DNA of 64,000 bases from CAVOKN01 sp963696505 (GCA_963696505.1 CAVOKN010000006.1:62001-126000), one strand, 5' to 3'; shown: positions 15,317 to 26,371, counted from the stretch's first letter. The notes: generated from the letters alone by a model not told the origin. Numbers and translations: made by a program.

Positions 15317-15969
15317 AGCCCGGCCCCTTTGCGCGCGAAGGCGGCACCGGTGATGCCGCGGGAAATGAAGATCAGGAAGGCATGGGACAGCTTGCCGAAG
15401 GGCAGCCAGATCAGCATCACCTCGACCGCGATCAGGTGGATCGCCAACACGGTATCCGTGCGCGCCGAGCTGTAGTCGAAGGCCATCATCCCCGTCACCA
15501 CCGCGAACAGGGTGATGAACCAGGAGAAGTAGTCGTCGAAGTTGGAGATCAGCCGCAGCGGCGGATGGGACATGCGGTGCAGCAGGCCGACGATCAGCGT
15601 CACGATGGCTGTGGCGCCGCAAAGGTAGGTCACCGCATCGGGCAGCGCCGGCCAGGTGATGAAGCCGGTCAGGCGCTTGACGAAGGCGATGTGGGGCGCA
15701 TAGGCGACGATGATCAGCAACAGCGCAATGTGGAAGATCCAGGCATTGGCCTCGGTGAAGGCGATGCGGCTGCGGAACTCCTTGCGCGGGAACACGCGCG
15801 CCCGCACGCCTTCCAGCGCCTGCGCAAAGCCGACCTCGCGCCGCGGCTTGGAATGGTCGGGCTTGGGCTTGAAGCGGAAGATCCCGTAGATGCGCCAGGC
15901 GCTGCCGGCGAAGAACACGATCAGGGCGACGGCCAGCAGGGGACCGCGGGCGAATTCGAGCAGTGTCAT
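15313..15969 (-). CDS. second NarI/Isp1-like membrane cytochrome b
   Basis: A 218-residue membrane protein, MTLLEFARGPLLAVALIVFFAG..., with five hydrophobic segments and the same signatures as Isp1 (NAWIFHIALLLIIVAYAPHIAF, SNFDDYFSWFITLFAVVTGMMAF, LIAVEVMLIWLPFGKLSHAF, ISRGITGAAFARKGAG). Haem-binding His residues are retained. It overlaps the upstream cytochrome b gene by 4 bp and the downstream HdrD-like gene by 4 bp, so the three proteins are probably made together as one membrane complex with quinone chemistry. Confidence 0.9.
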   Translation of the reverse strand: MTLLEFARGPLLAVALIVFFAGSAWRIYGIFRFKPKPDHSKPRREVGFAQALEGVRARVFPRKEFRSRIAFTEANAWIFHIALLLIIVAYAPHIAFVKRLTGFITWPALPDAVTYLCGATAIVTLIVGLLHRMSHPPLRLISNFDDYFSWFITLFAVVTGMMAFDYSSARTDTVLAIHLIAVEVMLIWLPFGKLSHAFLIFISRGITGAAFARKGAGL

Positions 15970-17021
15970 TGGGCACCTCCCTTCGCGGCGGCCGCCTTCT
16001 CGTTCACCTCCTTAAGCCACAGTTCGTGATGGTCCCGCGCCCAGATCTCGTCCACCTCGCCGGTGATCATCGACTGGTAGGCGCCCTCGACGCCGGAGGT
16101 TCCCATGTAGATGTGCCCGAGGGAAAGGGCAAACACCAGGATCGCCGCAATCAGGTGGGTGATGTTGGCCACCTGCATCGCCCAGCGCGTCTCGAACAGG
16201 TTGGGAAACACCAGCACCAGGCCCGAGACCACCACCGTGAGCCCGAGGAAGCACACGCCGATCCAGTACCAGGTCTTCTCGCCAAAGTTGAAGCGCTTCG
16301 ACGGCACATGCTCGCGCTTGATCAGGCCACCCGCCTTGCGTATCCACACGGCATCGCAGGGATCCCACACGTTGTCGCGCAGGAAGGTGATCAGCATCAA
16401 CACCAGGCTGGTCGCGAACAGGAAGCCGAGGAAGTTGTGGAAATTCTTGCTGAAGGCGACGAGCCAGGAGAAAACCGTGTGGCCGAGGATGGGCAGCAGC
16501 AGGTACTTGCCCAGGAACATGGTCAGCCCGGTCAGCGCCAGCATGACGAAGCTGATGGCGGTAAGCCAGTGCACCAGGCGCTCCCAGTTGTTGAAGCGCA
16601 CGATGACGCGGCCGGTGGGCGGCGCGCTCAGCCCGATCCGGCCCTTGACCATATGGAACAGCAGGATCGCCAGCGGCACCGCCGCCAGCAGCAGGCCGCC
16701 GTAGAAGGTGATGGGCCCGTTGCGCAACTGGCGCCAGGTCTCGCCGCCCGGTTGAACGAGCACGCCGGCCTCGGGGCCGCGAATCGTCGTGAAACCCGGA
16801 TCGCCGGAACGAACCTCCCGCCAGAGTGGGGCGAGGTTATGGCCTTGGCCCGGGGGCTGGACCTGGACCGGGGACGCCGTTGGAGCGGCGCTCGCTGGAG
16901 GCTGACTCTGACCGAGAGCCGCCGATACGAAAGTCAGGGCCAACAGGACGGCGGCGATGGCTGTGCCAAAGCCGCCCCGCAACAGGGTCGACGACATCCG
17001 GCTCCTCCTCTCCAACTGCAA
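15966..17021 (-). CDS. formate dehydrogenase gamma-type cytochrome b, orphan
   Basis: A 351-residue membrane protein. The first 37 residues form a signal peptide (GFGTAIAAVLLALTFVSAALGQ); a Pro/Ala-rich periplasmic stretch follows, then four helices in the FdnI/FdoI pattern: RFNNWERLVHWLTAISFVMLALTGL, FHNFLGFLFATSLVLMLITF, RFNFGEKTWYWIGVCFLGLTVVVSG and LVFALSLGHIYMGTSGVEGAYQSM, ending VDEIWARDHHELW. His residues for two b haems are present. In formate dehydrogenases it passes electrons from the beta subunit to quinone. No fdhA or fdhB is nearby; instead it heads an operon with NarI-like and HdrD-like genes. An alternative start MSSTLLRGG lies at 16997. Confidence 0.88.
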   Translation of the reverse strand: MQLERRSRMSSTLLRGGFGTAIAAVLLALTFVSAALGQSQPPASAAPTASPVQVQPPGQGHNLAPLWREVRSGDPGFTTIRGPEAGVLVQPGGETWRQLRNGPITFYGGLLLAAVPLAILLFHMVKGRIGLSAPPTGRVIVRFNNWERLVHWLTAISFVMLALTGLTMFLGKYLLLPILGHTVFSWLVAFSKNFHNFLGFLFATSLVLMLITFLRDNVWDPCDAVWIRKAGGLIKREHVPSKRFNFGEKTWYWIGVCFLGLTVVVSGLVLVFPNLFETRWAMQVANITHLIAAILVFALSLGHIYMGTSGVEGAYQSMITGEVDEIWARDHHELWLKEVNEKAAAAKGGAQ

Positions 17022-17076
17022 ACGATGGATTGGTGTCTTTTTATATTGCCATTATGGGAAAGCTCCGGGCCATTTG

Positions 17077-17625
17077 TCAACCTATCGCAAGAAAATTCCT
17101 GCTGATCTCGCGAAATTCCTCCGACCCGGCCTGCCGCAGCCACTCGAAGGCAAGCATTTCGCGGGAGACGATTTCCACGCCGTGGGCACGCATGCGGGCC
17201 AGCGCCAGTTCCCGGTCGCTCGGACGGCGCGAGCCCACTGCCTCGGCCACCACGAACACCTCCCGGCCCTGCCAGCGCAGATCGAGCACCGTCTGAAGCA
17301 CGCAGACGTGGGATTCGATGCCGCACACCACCAACTGGCGCCGCTCGCTCCCCGGCAAGCCTGGAAGACATTGCGCGGCGGCGCAGGAGAAGTGCAGCTT
17401 CTCGCCGATGGCCCCCGCCGGCAGCAGCGCCGCCAGTTCGGCGTGGGTCGGGCCTATGCCTTTAGGATACTGCTCGCTGGCCATCACCGGCACTGCCAGG
17501 CGCTGCGCCAGCTTCGTCAGCCAAAGGGCATTCTCCAGCACCCGCTGCCAGCCGTCGATGTGGGGCAGCAGGCGCTCCTGGATGTCGATCACCAGCAAGG
17601 CGGAGTTTTCGCGATCGATGAGCAT
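17077..17625 (-). CDS. isochorismatase-family cysteine hydrolase
   Basis: A 182-residue protein of the isochorismatase-like superfamily. The triad is visible: Asp in ALLVIDIQERL, Lys in GEKLHFSC and nucleophilic Cys in VVCGIESHVCVLQTVLDL, after the usual cis-peptide turn. The closest family pattern is the YcaC/hydrolase group with the EQYPKGIGPTHAEL loop. The substrate cannot be read from sequence. It lies 22 bp after the acetoacetyl-CoA synthetase gene in the same direction, so it may be the tail of that operon. Confidence 0.88.
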   Translation of the reverse strand: MLIDRENSALLVIDIQERLLPHIDGWQRVLENALWLTKLAQRLAVPVMASEQYPKGIGPTHAELAALLPAGAIGEKLHFSCAAAQCLPGLPGSERRQLVVCGIESHVCVLQTVLDLRWQGREVFVVAEAVGSRRPSDRELALARMRAHGVEIVSREMLAFEWLRQAGSEEFREISRNFLAIG

Positions 17626-17647
17626 GGTATGCCTCCGGTATTGTCGT

Positions 17648-19611
<1,964 letters not shown>

Positions 19612-19615
<4 letters not shown>

Positions 19616-20019
19616 TCTTCCACCAGGCGCCGCAGGGTGTCCGGCAGCGGCACCGATTTGCCCGTCACCGGGTTCATCCAGACCACTTTCGCCGCCCCCT
19701 CGGCGTGCAGCCGCTCGTCGCCTTCGGGCCGCAGCTCGTAGTACGTCGGGATGCTGGAGCGGCCAGGCCGGCCGGCGAACAGCTTCACCTCCACCGTTCC
19801 CGGATAGTTCAGGGGAAGCAGGAAGGTGCACTGGGCGTTGATGATCACCGGCGCCTCCTGGTCCGTGTTACAGGTATAGCCGATGCCCTCGAACCATTCG
19901 ACCCGCGCCTGTTCCATGTAGCGGAAGTAAACGGTGTTGTTAACGTGGCGATAGGCGTCCATGTCGCCCCAGCGGATCGCAATGCGGGTGGTATGGATCA
20001 GCTTGCGGTGGGTTTCCAT
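19612..20019 (-). CDS. hotdog-fold acyl-CoA thioesterase (YbgC type)
   Basis: A 135-residue 4-hydroxybenzoyl-CoA-thioesterase-like protein: METHRKLIHTTRIAIRWGDMDAYRHVNNTVYFRYMEQARVEWF with the active-site Asp in WGDMDAYRHVNN. The start METHRKL is preferred; an in-frame ATG 42 bp upstream (MNTIEDY) would add an uncharacteristic segment lying in the divergent promoter region. It overlaps the acetoacetyl-CoA synthetase start by 4 bp and so probably acts in the same acyl-CoA metabolism. It is transcribed away from the ETF-QO gene. Confidence 0.9.
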
Positions 20020-20105
20020 GCTCGGTCCGGTGCGGCGACTATAATCTTCGATTGTATTCACATTCGGGCGCGGCGCGCGGCCGCCGGACCCGTCGCGAGG
20101 GAACC

Positions 20106-21749
20106 ATGGAACGCGAATCGATGGAGTTCGATGTCCTGATCGTCGGCGGCGGGCCCGCCGGGCTGGCGGCGGCGATCCGGCTCAAGCAGCTCGAACGCGA
20201 GCAGGGTCGCGAGATCTCGGTTTGCCTGATCGAGAAGGGTTCGGAGATCGGCGCGCACATCCTTTCCGGCGCGGTGCTCGACCCGCGTGCTCTCACCGAA
20301 CTGCTGCCCGACTGGAAGACAGCCGGCGCGCCGGTGACGACGCAAGTGAGCGAAGACCGCTTCCTGATCCTCTCCGAGCAGACCGGCACGCGCTTACCCA
20401 CCGCGCTGCTGCCGGCCTGCTTCCAGAATCATGGCAACTACGTCATCAGCCTGGGCAGTCTGTGCCGCTGGCTCGGCCAGCAGGCCGAGGCGCTGGGCGT
20501 CAACCTGTATCCCGGCTTTGCCGGTGTCGAAGTGCTGTACCGGGCGGATGGCTCGGTCAAGGGTGTGGCCACCGGCGACATGGGCTTAGGCAAGGACGGA
20601 CAGCCCACCGGCTCCTACCAGCCCGGCATGGAACTGCATGCCAAATACACGCTGTTCGCCGAAGGCTGCCGCGGCCAGCTCGGGCGCCAACTGGAGGAGA
20701 AGTTCGCGCTGCGGCGCGACAGCGAGCCCCAGGTCTATGGCATCGGCATCAAGGAGCTGTGGGAGCTGGACGCCGCGCAATTCCGCGGCGGCCTGGTGAT
20801 GCACACCGCGGGCTGGCCGCTGGCGCCCGACACCTACGGCGGCTCCTTCATGTACCACTTCGGCGAGCGGCTGGCGGCGGTGGGTTTCGTTGTCGGCCTC
20901 AACTACGCCAATCCCTACCTGTCGCCCTTCGAGGAGTTCCAGCGCTTCAAGACCCACCCGGAGATCCGCGGCTTTCTCTCGGGCGGGCGGCGAATCGGCT
21001 ATGGCGCGCGGGCGCTGACCGCGGGCGGGCTCCAGGCGCTGCCCCGGCTCGTCTTCCCCGGCGGTTGCCTGATCGGCGACGACGCGGGCTTTCTCACCGC
21101 CGCAAGGATCAAGGGCACCCACGGTGCGATCAAGTCGGGAACCCTTGCAGCCGAGGCGGCATTCGCGGCGATAGGCGCTGGCCGCTCGGGCGACGAGATG
21201 GCAGCGTATCCGGAAGCCTTCCGCAAGAGCTGGCTCTACGAGGAACTGCACCGCTTGCGCAACTTCAAGCCGTGGATGAGCAAGGGTCTCTATCTCGGAT
21301 CGATGATGTTCGGCGTCAACCAGCATCTGCTGCGCGGCAAGGCCCCGTGGACGCTGCGCCTGTCGGCCGACCATGCCAAGCTCAAGCCCGCCGCGGCCTG
21401 CAATCCGATCGACTACCCCAAGCCCGACGGCGTCATAAGTTTCGACCGCCTCTCCTCGGTATTCCTGTCGAACACCAACCACGAGGAGAACCAACCCTGC
21501 CACCTGAGGCTCAAGGATGCGTCGGTACCGATCGCAGTCAATCTGGCGCAATACGACGCGCCCGAGCAGCGCTACTGCCCGGCGGGCGTGTATGAGATCG
21601 TGCGCGATGCCGACGGCGCGAATCCGCGCCTGCAGATCAATGCCCAGAATTGCGTCCACTGCAAGACCTGCGACATCAAGGATCCGACCCAGAATATCGT
21701 CTGGGTCGCGCCACAGGGTGGCGAGGGGCCCGTCTATCTGAATATGTGA
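20106..21749 (+). CDS. electron transfer flavoprotein-ubiquinone oxidoreductase
   Basis: A 547-residue inner-membrane-associated enzyme that moves electrons from reduced ETF (fed by acyl-CoA dehydrogenases) to ubiquinone. The FAD motif is DVLIVGGGPAGLAAA. Family stretches include EKGSEIGAHILSGAVLDPRAL, NYVISLGSLCRWLGQQAE, YTLFAEGCRGQLGRQL, YGIGIKELWEL, GCLIGDDAGFLTAARIKGTHGAIKSG and the C-terminal [4Fe-4S] region RYCPAGVYE with NAQNCVHCKTCDIKDPTQNI. The start MERESMEFDV was chosen over an upstream in-frame ATG because it begins right before the FAD strand. It is divergent from the thioesterase/AACS operon, a sensible setting for fatty-acid and PHB metabolism. Confidence 0.96.
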   Translation: MERESMEFDVLIVGGGPAGLAAAIRLKQLEREQGREISVCLIEKGSEIGAHILSGAVLDPRALTELLPDWKTAGAPVTTQVSEDRFLILSEQTGTRLPTALLPACFQNHGNYVISLGSLCRWLGQQAEALGVNLYPGFAGVEVLYRADGSVKGVATGDMGLGKDGQPTGSYQPGMELHAKYTLFAEGCRGQLGRQLEEKFALRRDSEPQVYGIGIKELWELDAAQFRGGLVMHTAGWPLAPDTYGGSFMYHFGERLAAVGFVVGLNYANPYLSPFEEFQRFKTHPEIRGFLSGGRRIGYGARALTAGGLQALPRLVFPGGCLIGDDAGFLTAARIKGTHGAIKSGTLAAEAAFAAIGAGRSGDEMAAYPEAFRKSWLYEELHRLRNFKPWMSKGLYLGSMMFGVNQHLLRGKAPWTLRLSADHAKLKPAAACNPIDYPKPDGVISFDRLSSVFLSNTNHEENQPCHLRLKDASVPIAVNLAQYDAPEQRYCPAGVYEIVRDADGANPRLQINAQNCVHCKTCDIKDPTQNIVWVAPQGGEGPVYLNM

Positions 21750-21877
21750 CCTTTGCTCCGCCGCAAGGGACACATGCTGCCGCTCCAGGAAGGCTGACTC
21801 CGGACCTGCGCTTGCCGCCCCATGGCAGTAGAATCGAGCTACCGCATCCTGACTCCAAAACTCATCTGGGAGGACAA

Positions 21878-23063
21878 ATGAACATGGAACTGAACCGGAC
21901 AGCGCTGGCACTCGCCCTGACAGCCATCTGCGGATCCGCCGTCGCAGCCCAGGAGCCTGCATCCGCCGCAAAACCCGCCGCCACAACACCGGCGGCAGCA
22001 ACACCCGCCGCGGCAACCGCCGTGCCCGTCCCGGCGGCAGCCAACCCGGCCTGCCCGCCCGCCACGGCGTCGGCGCCGGCCCCCGCCGCCCGGCCGGCCC
22101 AGCCCGAGGCCGCGCCTCGCCCGGCGCAGCGCCGCGCTCCGCCTGTCGCCCAGCGTCCAGCGGCACCGGCCCAGCGTCCGGCGATCGCGCCCGCCTACCC
22201 GTACTATCCGCCTGCCTATGGTTACGGGCCGGCATATGGACCAGCGTATGGGCCAGCGTATGGGCCAGCGTATGGGCCGGCGTATGGGCCGGCGTATGGG
22301 CCGGCCTACGGCTACGGCCCCGGTTATGGCTATCCCGCCCCCTACTGGGCCGGGCCGCGTTACTGGCGCCGCCCCGTCTACGCACCGCCCGCCTGGCACG
22401 GCTACGGCCCCTACGGCGGCGCTCCCAGCTTCGCCGATCCGGTGTATGGCTACGGCTATGACACCGGCAGAACACCGGGCAGTGGCTACGCCTACCAGTA
22501 TGGTAATCCCGCCCCCTACGACTCCGGTCCCGGCTATGCCTACGGGCCGGGCTATGGCTACACCTACGGGCCGGGCTACAGCTCGGCCTACGGGGAGGGT
22601 CCGGGTTACCGCTACAGCTACAGCCAGCAGTACAGCTCCAGCAGCGCCCCCGCTGCGCAGAGGAACCGGGCAGACCAATACATGGGGCCGGGGCTGGGAC
22701 GACGATTTCGGCGGCTCGGACAGCGGCTGGAACGAGCCTTCGGACCGTGGCTGGAACGAATCCTGGAGCGACGCCGGCTGGAACACCTACCCGGGCACCG
22801 GATACAGCAGCGGCGGCAACGCGGGTCGGAACCCGCAGGGCGCTGCGCCCTGGGGCCAGCAGGCCTACGGCACCAGCTCGCAGTCGGCCTACGCCCCGGC
22901 GGCGCCGTCCGGAGGAAGCGGATGGGACGCGGATCCCTGGGCTACTGGCTACCAGCCCTGGGGTGGCGACAACGACTTCGGCACCTATGCGCCCGCGGCC
23001 CGGGACACGCGTGGTGATCAGTGGGCCGGAGGCTACGGCCCCGGTTACGGCGGCTGGTGGTGA
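21878..23063 (+). pseudogene. Tyr/Gly/Pro-rich secreted repeat protein with a frameshift
   Basis: It starts with a good ribosome-binding site (GGGAGGACAA) and MNMELNRTALALALTAICGSAVAAQ, a signal peptide cleaved near AVA-AQ. Next come an Ala/Pro-rich segment and a Tyr/Gly/Pro-rich region with seven GPAY units encoded by 12-bp repeats at 22226-22309. Near 22655-22675 the sensible frame changes: SSSSAPAAQ in the first frame is continued by NTWGRGWDDDFGGSDSGWNE... and ends GYGPGYGGWW at 23063. Without a shift the first frame becomes Arg-rich. It is either a mutated gene or a sequencing error. The aromatic terminus and composition resemble the Gly/Trp proteins at 56-58 kb. Confidence 0.7.
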
Positions 23064-23348
23064 AACGGCGGCGCGCGCTCCCGCAGCAACTATCGCTGCT
23101 GGCGGGCGCGCTGCTCCTGAGCGGGGTGTTCCGGCTCAGGAAGCCACTCCCGCCGCCATAGCGGCTGGAGGCGAGCCCGCCGCGCACGAGGCGGACACAT
23201 CGCGCCGCCCCGCCGGACGCCGGGAGCGACTCCTACCGGCACTACCGGCCTTGGGACTACCCGCCCAGCGGGCTGGACCTACCCCGGCTACGCCTGGCCC
23301 GCGAACCGCTGGCAGCCCGGCCGTCCCCTGCCCTACGGCGGGTGGTGA
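23060..23348 (+). pseudogene. second, heavily frameshifted Tyr/Trp/Pro-rich secreted protein
   Basis: A GTG overlapping the previous stop (GTGA) opens VKRRRALPQQLSLLAGALLLSG, a signal-peptide-like start. The continuation is found in other frames: VPAQEATPAAIAAGGEPAAHEADT, then DSYRHYRPWDYPPSG, then WTYPGYAWPANRWQPGRPLPYGGW followed by TGA at 23346-23348. At least three frame changes are needed. The reconstructed product would be a small exported protein ending in GGW, like its upstream neighbour, so the two look like a tandem pair of related genes. Confidence 0.5.
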
Positions 23349-23397
23349 GCGACGCTGCAAGGCGCCTGCTGTCCGCGACGCCGCGGGTTCCGGCGCC

Positions 23398-23829
23398 TCA
23401 AAGGATGGCGCAGATCTGCTCTCGCTGGCGCAGCGCTTCGTGAAACTCCTCGGCGTCCAGTTCCAGCGCGTCCCGGGCCGAAACCATGCCCACCGGCCGC
23501 CCATCCTCCACCACCGGCACGTGGCGGAAGCCGCCCTCGTACATCAAGTACAGCGCATGGACGAAGGGCTTGTCGGGGCCGATGGTCTGCGGTTCCGCCG
23601 TCATGACATCCGAAATAGGCGTGACAGACACGTCGCGGCCCTCGGCCAGAACGCGAAACACGGCATCGCGTTCGGTGAACACACCCACCAGCCTGCCTCG
23701 CTCCACCACCATGACGGCGCCCACGCCGCTGCGGCGCATCAGCTTTGCGGCCTGTTCGATGGTGGTGCCGGCGGGGGCAGTGAGAACGCGCTGGTTGGCA
23801 ATCACGTCGCGTATCGGTCGTTGGGGCAT
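23398..23829 (-). CDS. tandem CBS domain protein
   Basis: A 143-residue protein made of two CBS domains (about 8-62 and 75-130): VIANQRVLTAPAGTTIEQAAKLMRRSGVGAVMVVERGRLVGVFTERDAVFRV and PISDVMTAEPQTIGPDKPFVHALYLMYEGGFRHVPVVEDGRPVGMVSARDAL. Such Bateman modules bind adenine nucleotides and act as energy sensors for partner proteins; the partner is unknown here. The ATG at 23829 follows GAGGAGAGCAGC. The frame is open far upstream but that sequence is Arg-rich and unlike a protein. Confidence 0.9.
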   Translation of the reverse strand: MPQRPIRDVIANQRVLTAPAGTTIEQAAKLMRRSGVGAVMVVERGRLVGVFTERDAVFRVLAEGRDVSVTPISDVMTAEPQTIGPDKPFVHALYLMYEGGFRHVPVVEDGRPVGMVSARDALELDAEEFHEALRQREQICAIL

Positions 23830-24313
23830 GCTGCTCTCCTCTGTTGGGATGAAACTGGCGCGGACCCGTCGGTGGACGTGCCCGCCTGATCGGCCCCGAC
23901 GAACCCGCTGCTCGCCTGGGTAAGGCTCCCGTCCGGACCGAACGGTCCAGCAGGTCGCAAGCTTCGTTCCAGTCTGCTCCGGCGCGCGGCTTCCCTCTGG
24001 GACACGCCCCCGGGAACGCCTCCGATTGCCGCGCTTTCGTCGGCCGCAGGCGACGCGCGGCGCGCCCGGCAGCGCCGCAGACTGGTGCATGCCGCAGTGC
24101 AATGACCCTGCGACAGTGCGCTGCAAGCGGCGCCGCGGCCGGTTCGTCGAACGCGACCGGCGCGCAGGACGGATGTCGGCCCTTCGCGACACGGCCCGAA
24201 GCGGGCTTCCCTTTGCGCGCACCCGCGCCCACCGGAAATCGCGCCGCTGTGCCCGATTACAATGCGCGCAGTCCTGCCACCGGATTTCCCCTTTCCGCAC
24301 GGAGCACGTACGA
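23830..24313. other. divergent intergenic region, no gene seen
   Basis: A 484-bp gap between the divergently transcribed CBS-domain and thioredoxin genes. Open frames are present on both strands because of high GC, but they are Arg-rich, lack ribosome-binding sites and show no domain. It must hold promoters for both neighbours. No palindrome, repeat or RNA-like structure stood out. Confidence 0.4.
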
Positions 24314-24700
24314 ATGAGCTTTCAGATCCACGACCGCGCGCATCACGACACCGTCGGCGAGCAGTTCATCTTCGACACCGACACGCATCACTACGACGAG
24401 GATGTCGTCGCAGCGTCGCACCACCACCTGGTGCTGGTGGACCTGTGGGCCGACTGGTGCGGCCCCTGCCATTTCCTGGCGCCGGTGCTGGCGCGGGTGG
24501 TACCGACCTACGGCGGCCGGGTGCGCCTGGCCAAGGTTGAAGTCGACGAAGGCGACAACATGAAGATCGCCGGCCGCAACGGCGCACGCGGCTTCCCGAC
24601 GGTGCTGCTCTACAAGGACGGAGCAGTCATCGACCGCTTTCACGGCGCGAAGCCCGAGCACTTCGTGCGCGAGTTGATCGACAGTCACCTCGACCGCTGA
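24314..24700 (+). CDS. thioredoxin-family protein
   Basis: A 128-residue thioredoxin with the active site WADWCGPCHFLAPV (Cys49 and Cys52) and the cis-proline loop GFPTVLLYKDGAVIDRFHG. A His/Asp-rich N-terminal extension of about 35 residues (HDRAHHDTVGEQFIFDTDTHHYDEDV) precedes the fold, and it also has HHH just before the first strand. This is unlike standard TrxA (about 108 aa) and may bind a metal. There is no signal peptide, so it is cytosolic. The start was chosen at MSFQIHDRA; the long upstream open frame is not protein-like. Confidence 0.9.
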   Translation: MSFQIHDRAHHDTVGEQFIFDTDTHHYDEDVVAASHHHLVLVDLWADWCGPCHFLAPVLARVVPTYGGRVRLAKVEVDEGDNMKIAGRNGARGFPTVLLYKDGAVIDRFHGAKPEHFVRELIDSHLDR

Positions 24701-24931
24701 ACGCAAGCACTGTTCCGCGGAGTCGCCGCCGGACACTTCACGTCCGAATGCGAAGAACCGCCGAACAGGTGCTGCCGGGGATGGAAATACAGTGTAACGC
24801 CGCGCTCACACAGTGTTGCAAGACGGCGGGGGCGGGAAACAGGGCGGAAACCGCTGCTCCTTAGCATGTTGCATGCCGACGGCAACCACGCTGCGACAGG
24901 CATCGACAGCCACACATCCAAGGAGACAGCC

Positions 24932-25372
24932 ATGCAAGACAAGACCCGCCGGTCCGCGATAGTCCTCGCGCTCTTTGCGAGCGCCGCCATGCCGGCGCTG
25001 GCCGACCACAACAGCGTATGGGGCGCCGGCAAGGCCAACATGCCGAACGACATCCACAACACGCGCATCGAGGAAGCCAACACCGGACTGATGACGTCCG
25101 AGGAATGGCGCACCTTCGTCAGCAAGGGCGCCGGCGCGGCGACGGTGAACCGCTATCTGGACGAGGATGGCGACGGCATCAGCGACCGGGTGCTGCCGAG
25201 CCAGACCAACATGAACCGGGGCGCCGTGCAGTCCGATCGGGTGCAGCGCGACGGCCGGCCCGAAACCTCTCCCCGCAACTCGGCCATGATCGACAGGCCC
25301 GAGTCTCCGGCTCGCCAGATGAACGTCATGAGAGTGGAGCGTCCGACGCCGGTCAGCCGCGGGCGGCAGTGA
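24932..25372 (+). CDS. secreted hypothetical protein
   Basis: A 146-residue protein behind a good ribosome-binding site (AAGGAGACAGCC). Residues 1-24 (MQDKTRRSAIVLALFASAAMPALA) are a signal peptide, leaving DHNSVWGAGKANMPNDIHNTRIEEAN... The middle contains LDEDGDGISDRV, a Dxx-DxD loop of the calcium-binding type, and the C-terminus is Arg/Pro/Ser-rich and probably disordered. I do not recognise the family. It stands alone on the plus strand between trx and another exported protein. Confidence 0.75.
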   Translation: MQDKTRRSAIVLALFASAAMPALADHNSVWGAGKANMPNDIHNTRIEEANTGLMTSEEWRTFVSKGAGAATVNRYLDEDGDGISDRVLPSQTNMNRGAVQSDRVQRDGRPETSPRNSAMIDRPESPARQMNVMRVERPTPVSRGRQ

Positions 25373-25597
25373 TGCTTTTCCTGCGCGCGGCGTGACCCGC
25401 CCCGGTCCGCCGCGCGGCCTTCACGCCCGGCCGCCCTGCATCGAGGAGCTCCCGCCTCGATCCCTCCCACTCTGCGCAACAGGGGCAGGGCAACGCCACG
25501 CATGACTTCCTGCCTCGCACAAGCGTAATCCGCCATCGCCATCCCGCGCTATCATCGGCTCGTAACGGGCGTCGACGCCCGGCAGCGAGAACAAGGG

Positions 25598-26305
25598 ATG
25601 GTCGCAGGCAGATTCATGCATCGCTCTCGCCTGGCGCGCCGCCTTGCGCTGGCGGCGCTGCTCCTGATTCCTGCCGTCGCCGCGGCGGATTCGAGCCGCG
25701 CGGAAGGCTTTTCCCGCCTGCCCGCCAGTGCGGTGGTGGCGGTGATGCCGCTGGACATCGAACTGTTCAACATCAGCGCGGGCGGCGTGCTCGAACCCCA
25801 GGCCGAGTGGACCGCGCTGGCCCACGAAAACCTCAGGCAGGCGTTCCTGACGCGCAAGAACGCGCTGAACGTCAGCTTCAAACCACTGGCCGACGACGCC
25901 GACGAGCGCATCGACAGCCTCAACCGCCTGCACGGCGCCGTCGGCCGGGCGATCAGCCTGCACCACGGCGGCGCCTACGCCCTGCCCACCAAGGAAGGCA
26001 AACTCGACTGGTCGCTGGGCGAAGAGGCGGCGGCCATCCGCGAAAAGGCCGGCGCCGACTATGCGCTCTTCTCCTACGTGCGCGACAGCTATGCCAGCGG
26101 CGAGCGCGTCGCGGCCATGGTCGTCGGCGCCCTGCTCGGCGTGGGCCTCTCCGGCGGAGCCCAGGTCGGCTACGCCTCGCTGGTGGACCTCGCCAACGGG
26201 CAGATCGTCTGGTTCAACCGGCTTTCACGGGCCAGCGGCGACCTGCGCGACCCGGAAAGGGCGCGCGAATCCGCCGAGGCCCTGCTCGCCGGCTTCCCGG
26301 AGTAG
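25598..26305 (+). CDS. exported protein of unknown function
   Basis: A 235-residue protein with a signal peptide (RLARRLALAALLLIPAVAAADS). The mature part reads VVAVMPLDIELFNISAGGVLEPQAEWT, KNALNVSFKPL, GADYALFSYVRDSYASGERVAAMVVGALLG and GYASLVDLANGQIVWFNRLSRASGDLRDP. This layout resembles GNA1162/CsgG-like lipoproteins that probe the cell envelope: a variable N-part, then a conserved sandwich ending VDLxxGxIVW. An alternative start is the ATG at 25616 (MHRSRLARR). The next genes are an M48 peptidase and a lipoprotein, so the three may be one envelope-maintenance unit. Confidence 0.75.
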   Translation: MVAGRFMHRSRLARRLALAALLLIPAVAAADSSRAEGFSRLPASAVVAVMPLDIELFNISAGGVLEPQAEWTALAHENLRQAFLTRKNALNVSFKPLADDADERIDSLNRLHGAVGRAISLHHGGAYALPTKEGKLDWSLGEEAAAIREKAGADYALFSYVRDSYASGERVAAMVVGALLGVGLSGGAQVGYASLVDLANGQIVWFNRLSRASGDLRDPERARESAEALLAGFPE

Positions 26306-26371
26306 CCTCTTGACAGCGCAATCGTGACAACTTCGGCGAAGACTTTCCGAGACGTCGGCCTTGGGGGATCT

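Noticed and set aside
17022..17110. FNR box upstream of the FdnI-like operon
   Set aside because: TTGTCAACCTATCGCAA was inspected, but the half-sites have the wrong spacing and too many mismatches.
22747..23889. Single 380-codon ORF across 22747-23889
   Set aside because: It crosses several frames of the secreted-protein genes and runs antisense through the CBS-domain gene.
24026..24313. N-terminal extension of the thioredoxin
   Set aside because: Open frame but Arg-rich with no codon-use or domain support; the ATG at 24314 starts the recognisable protein.
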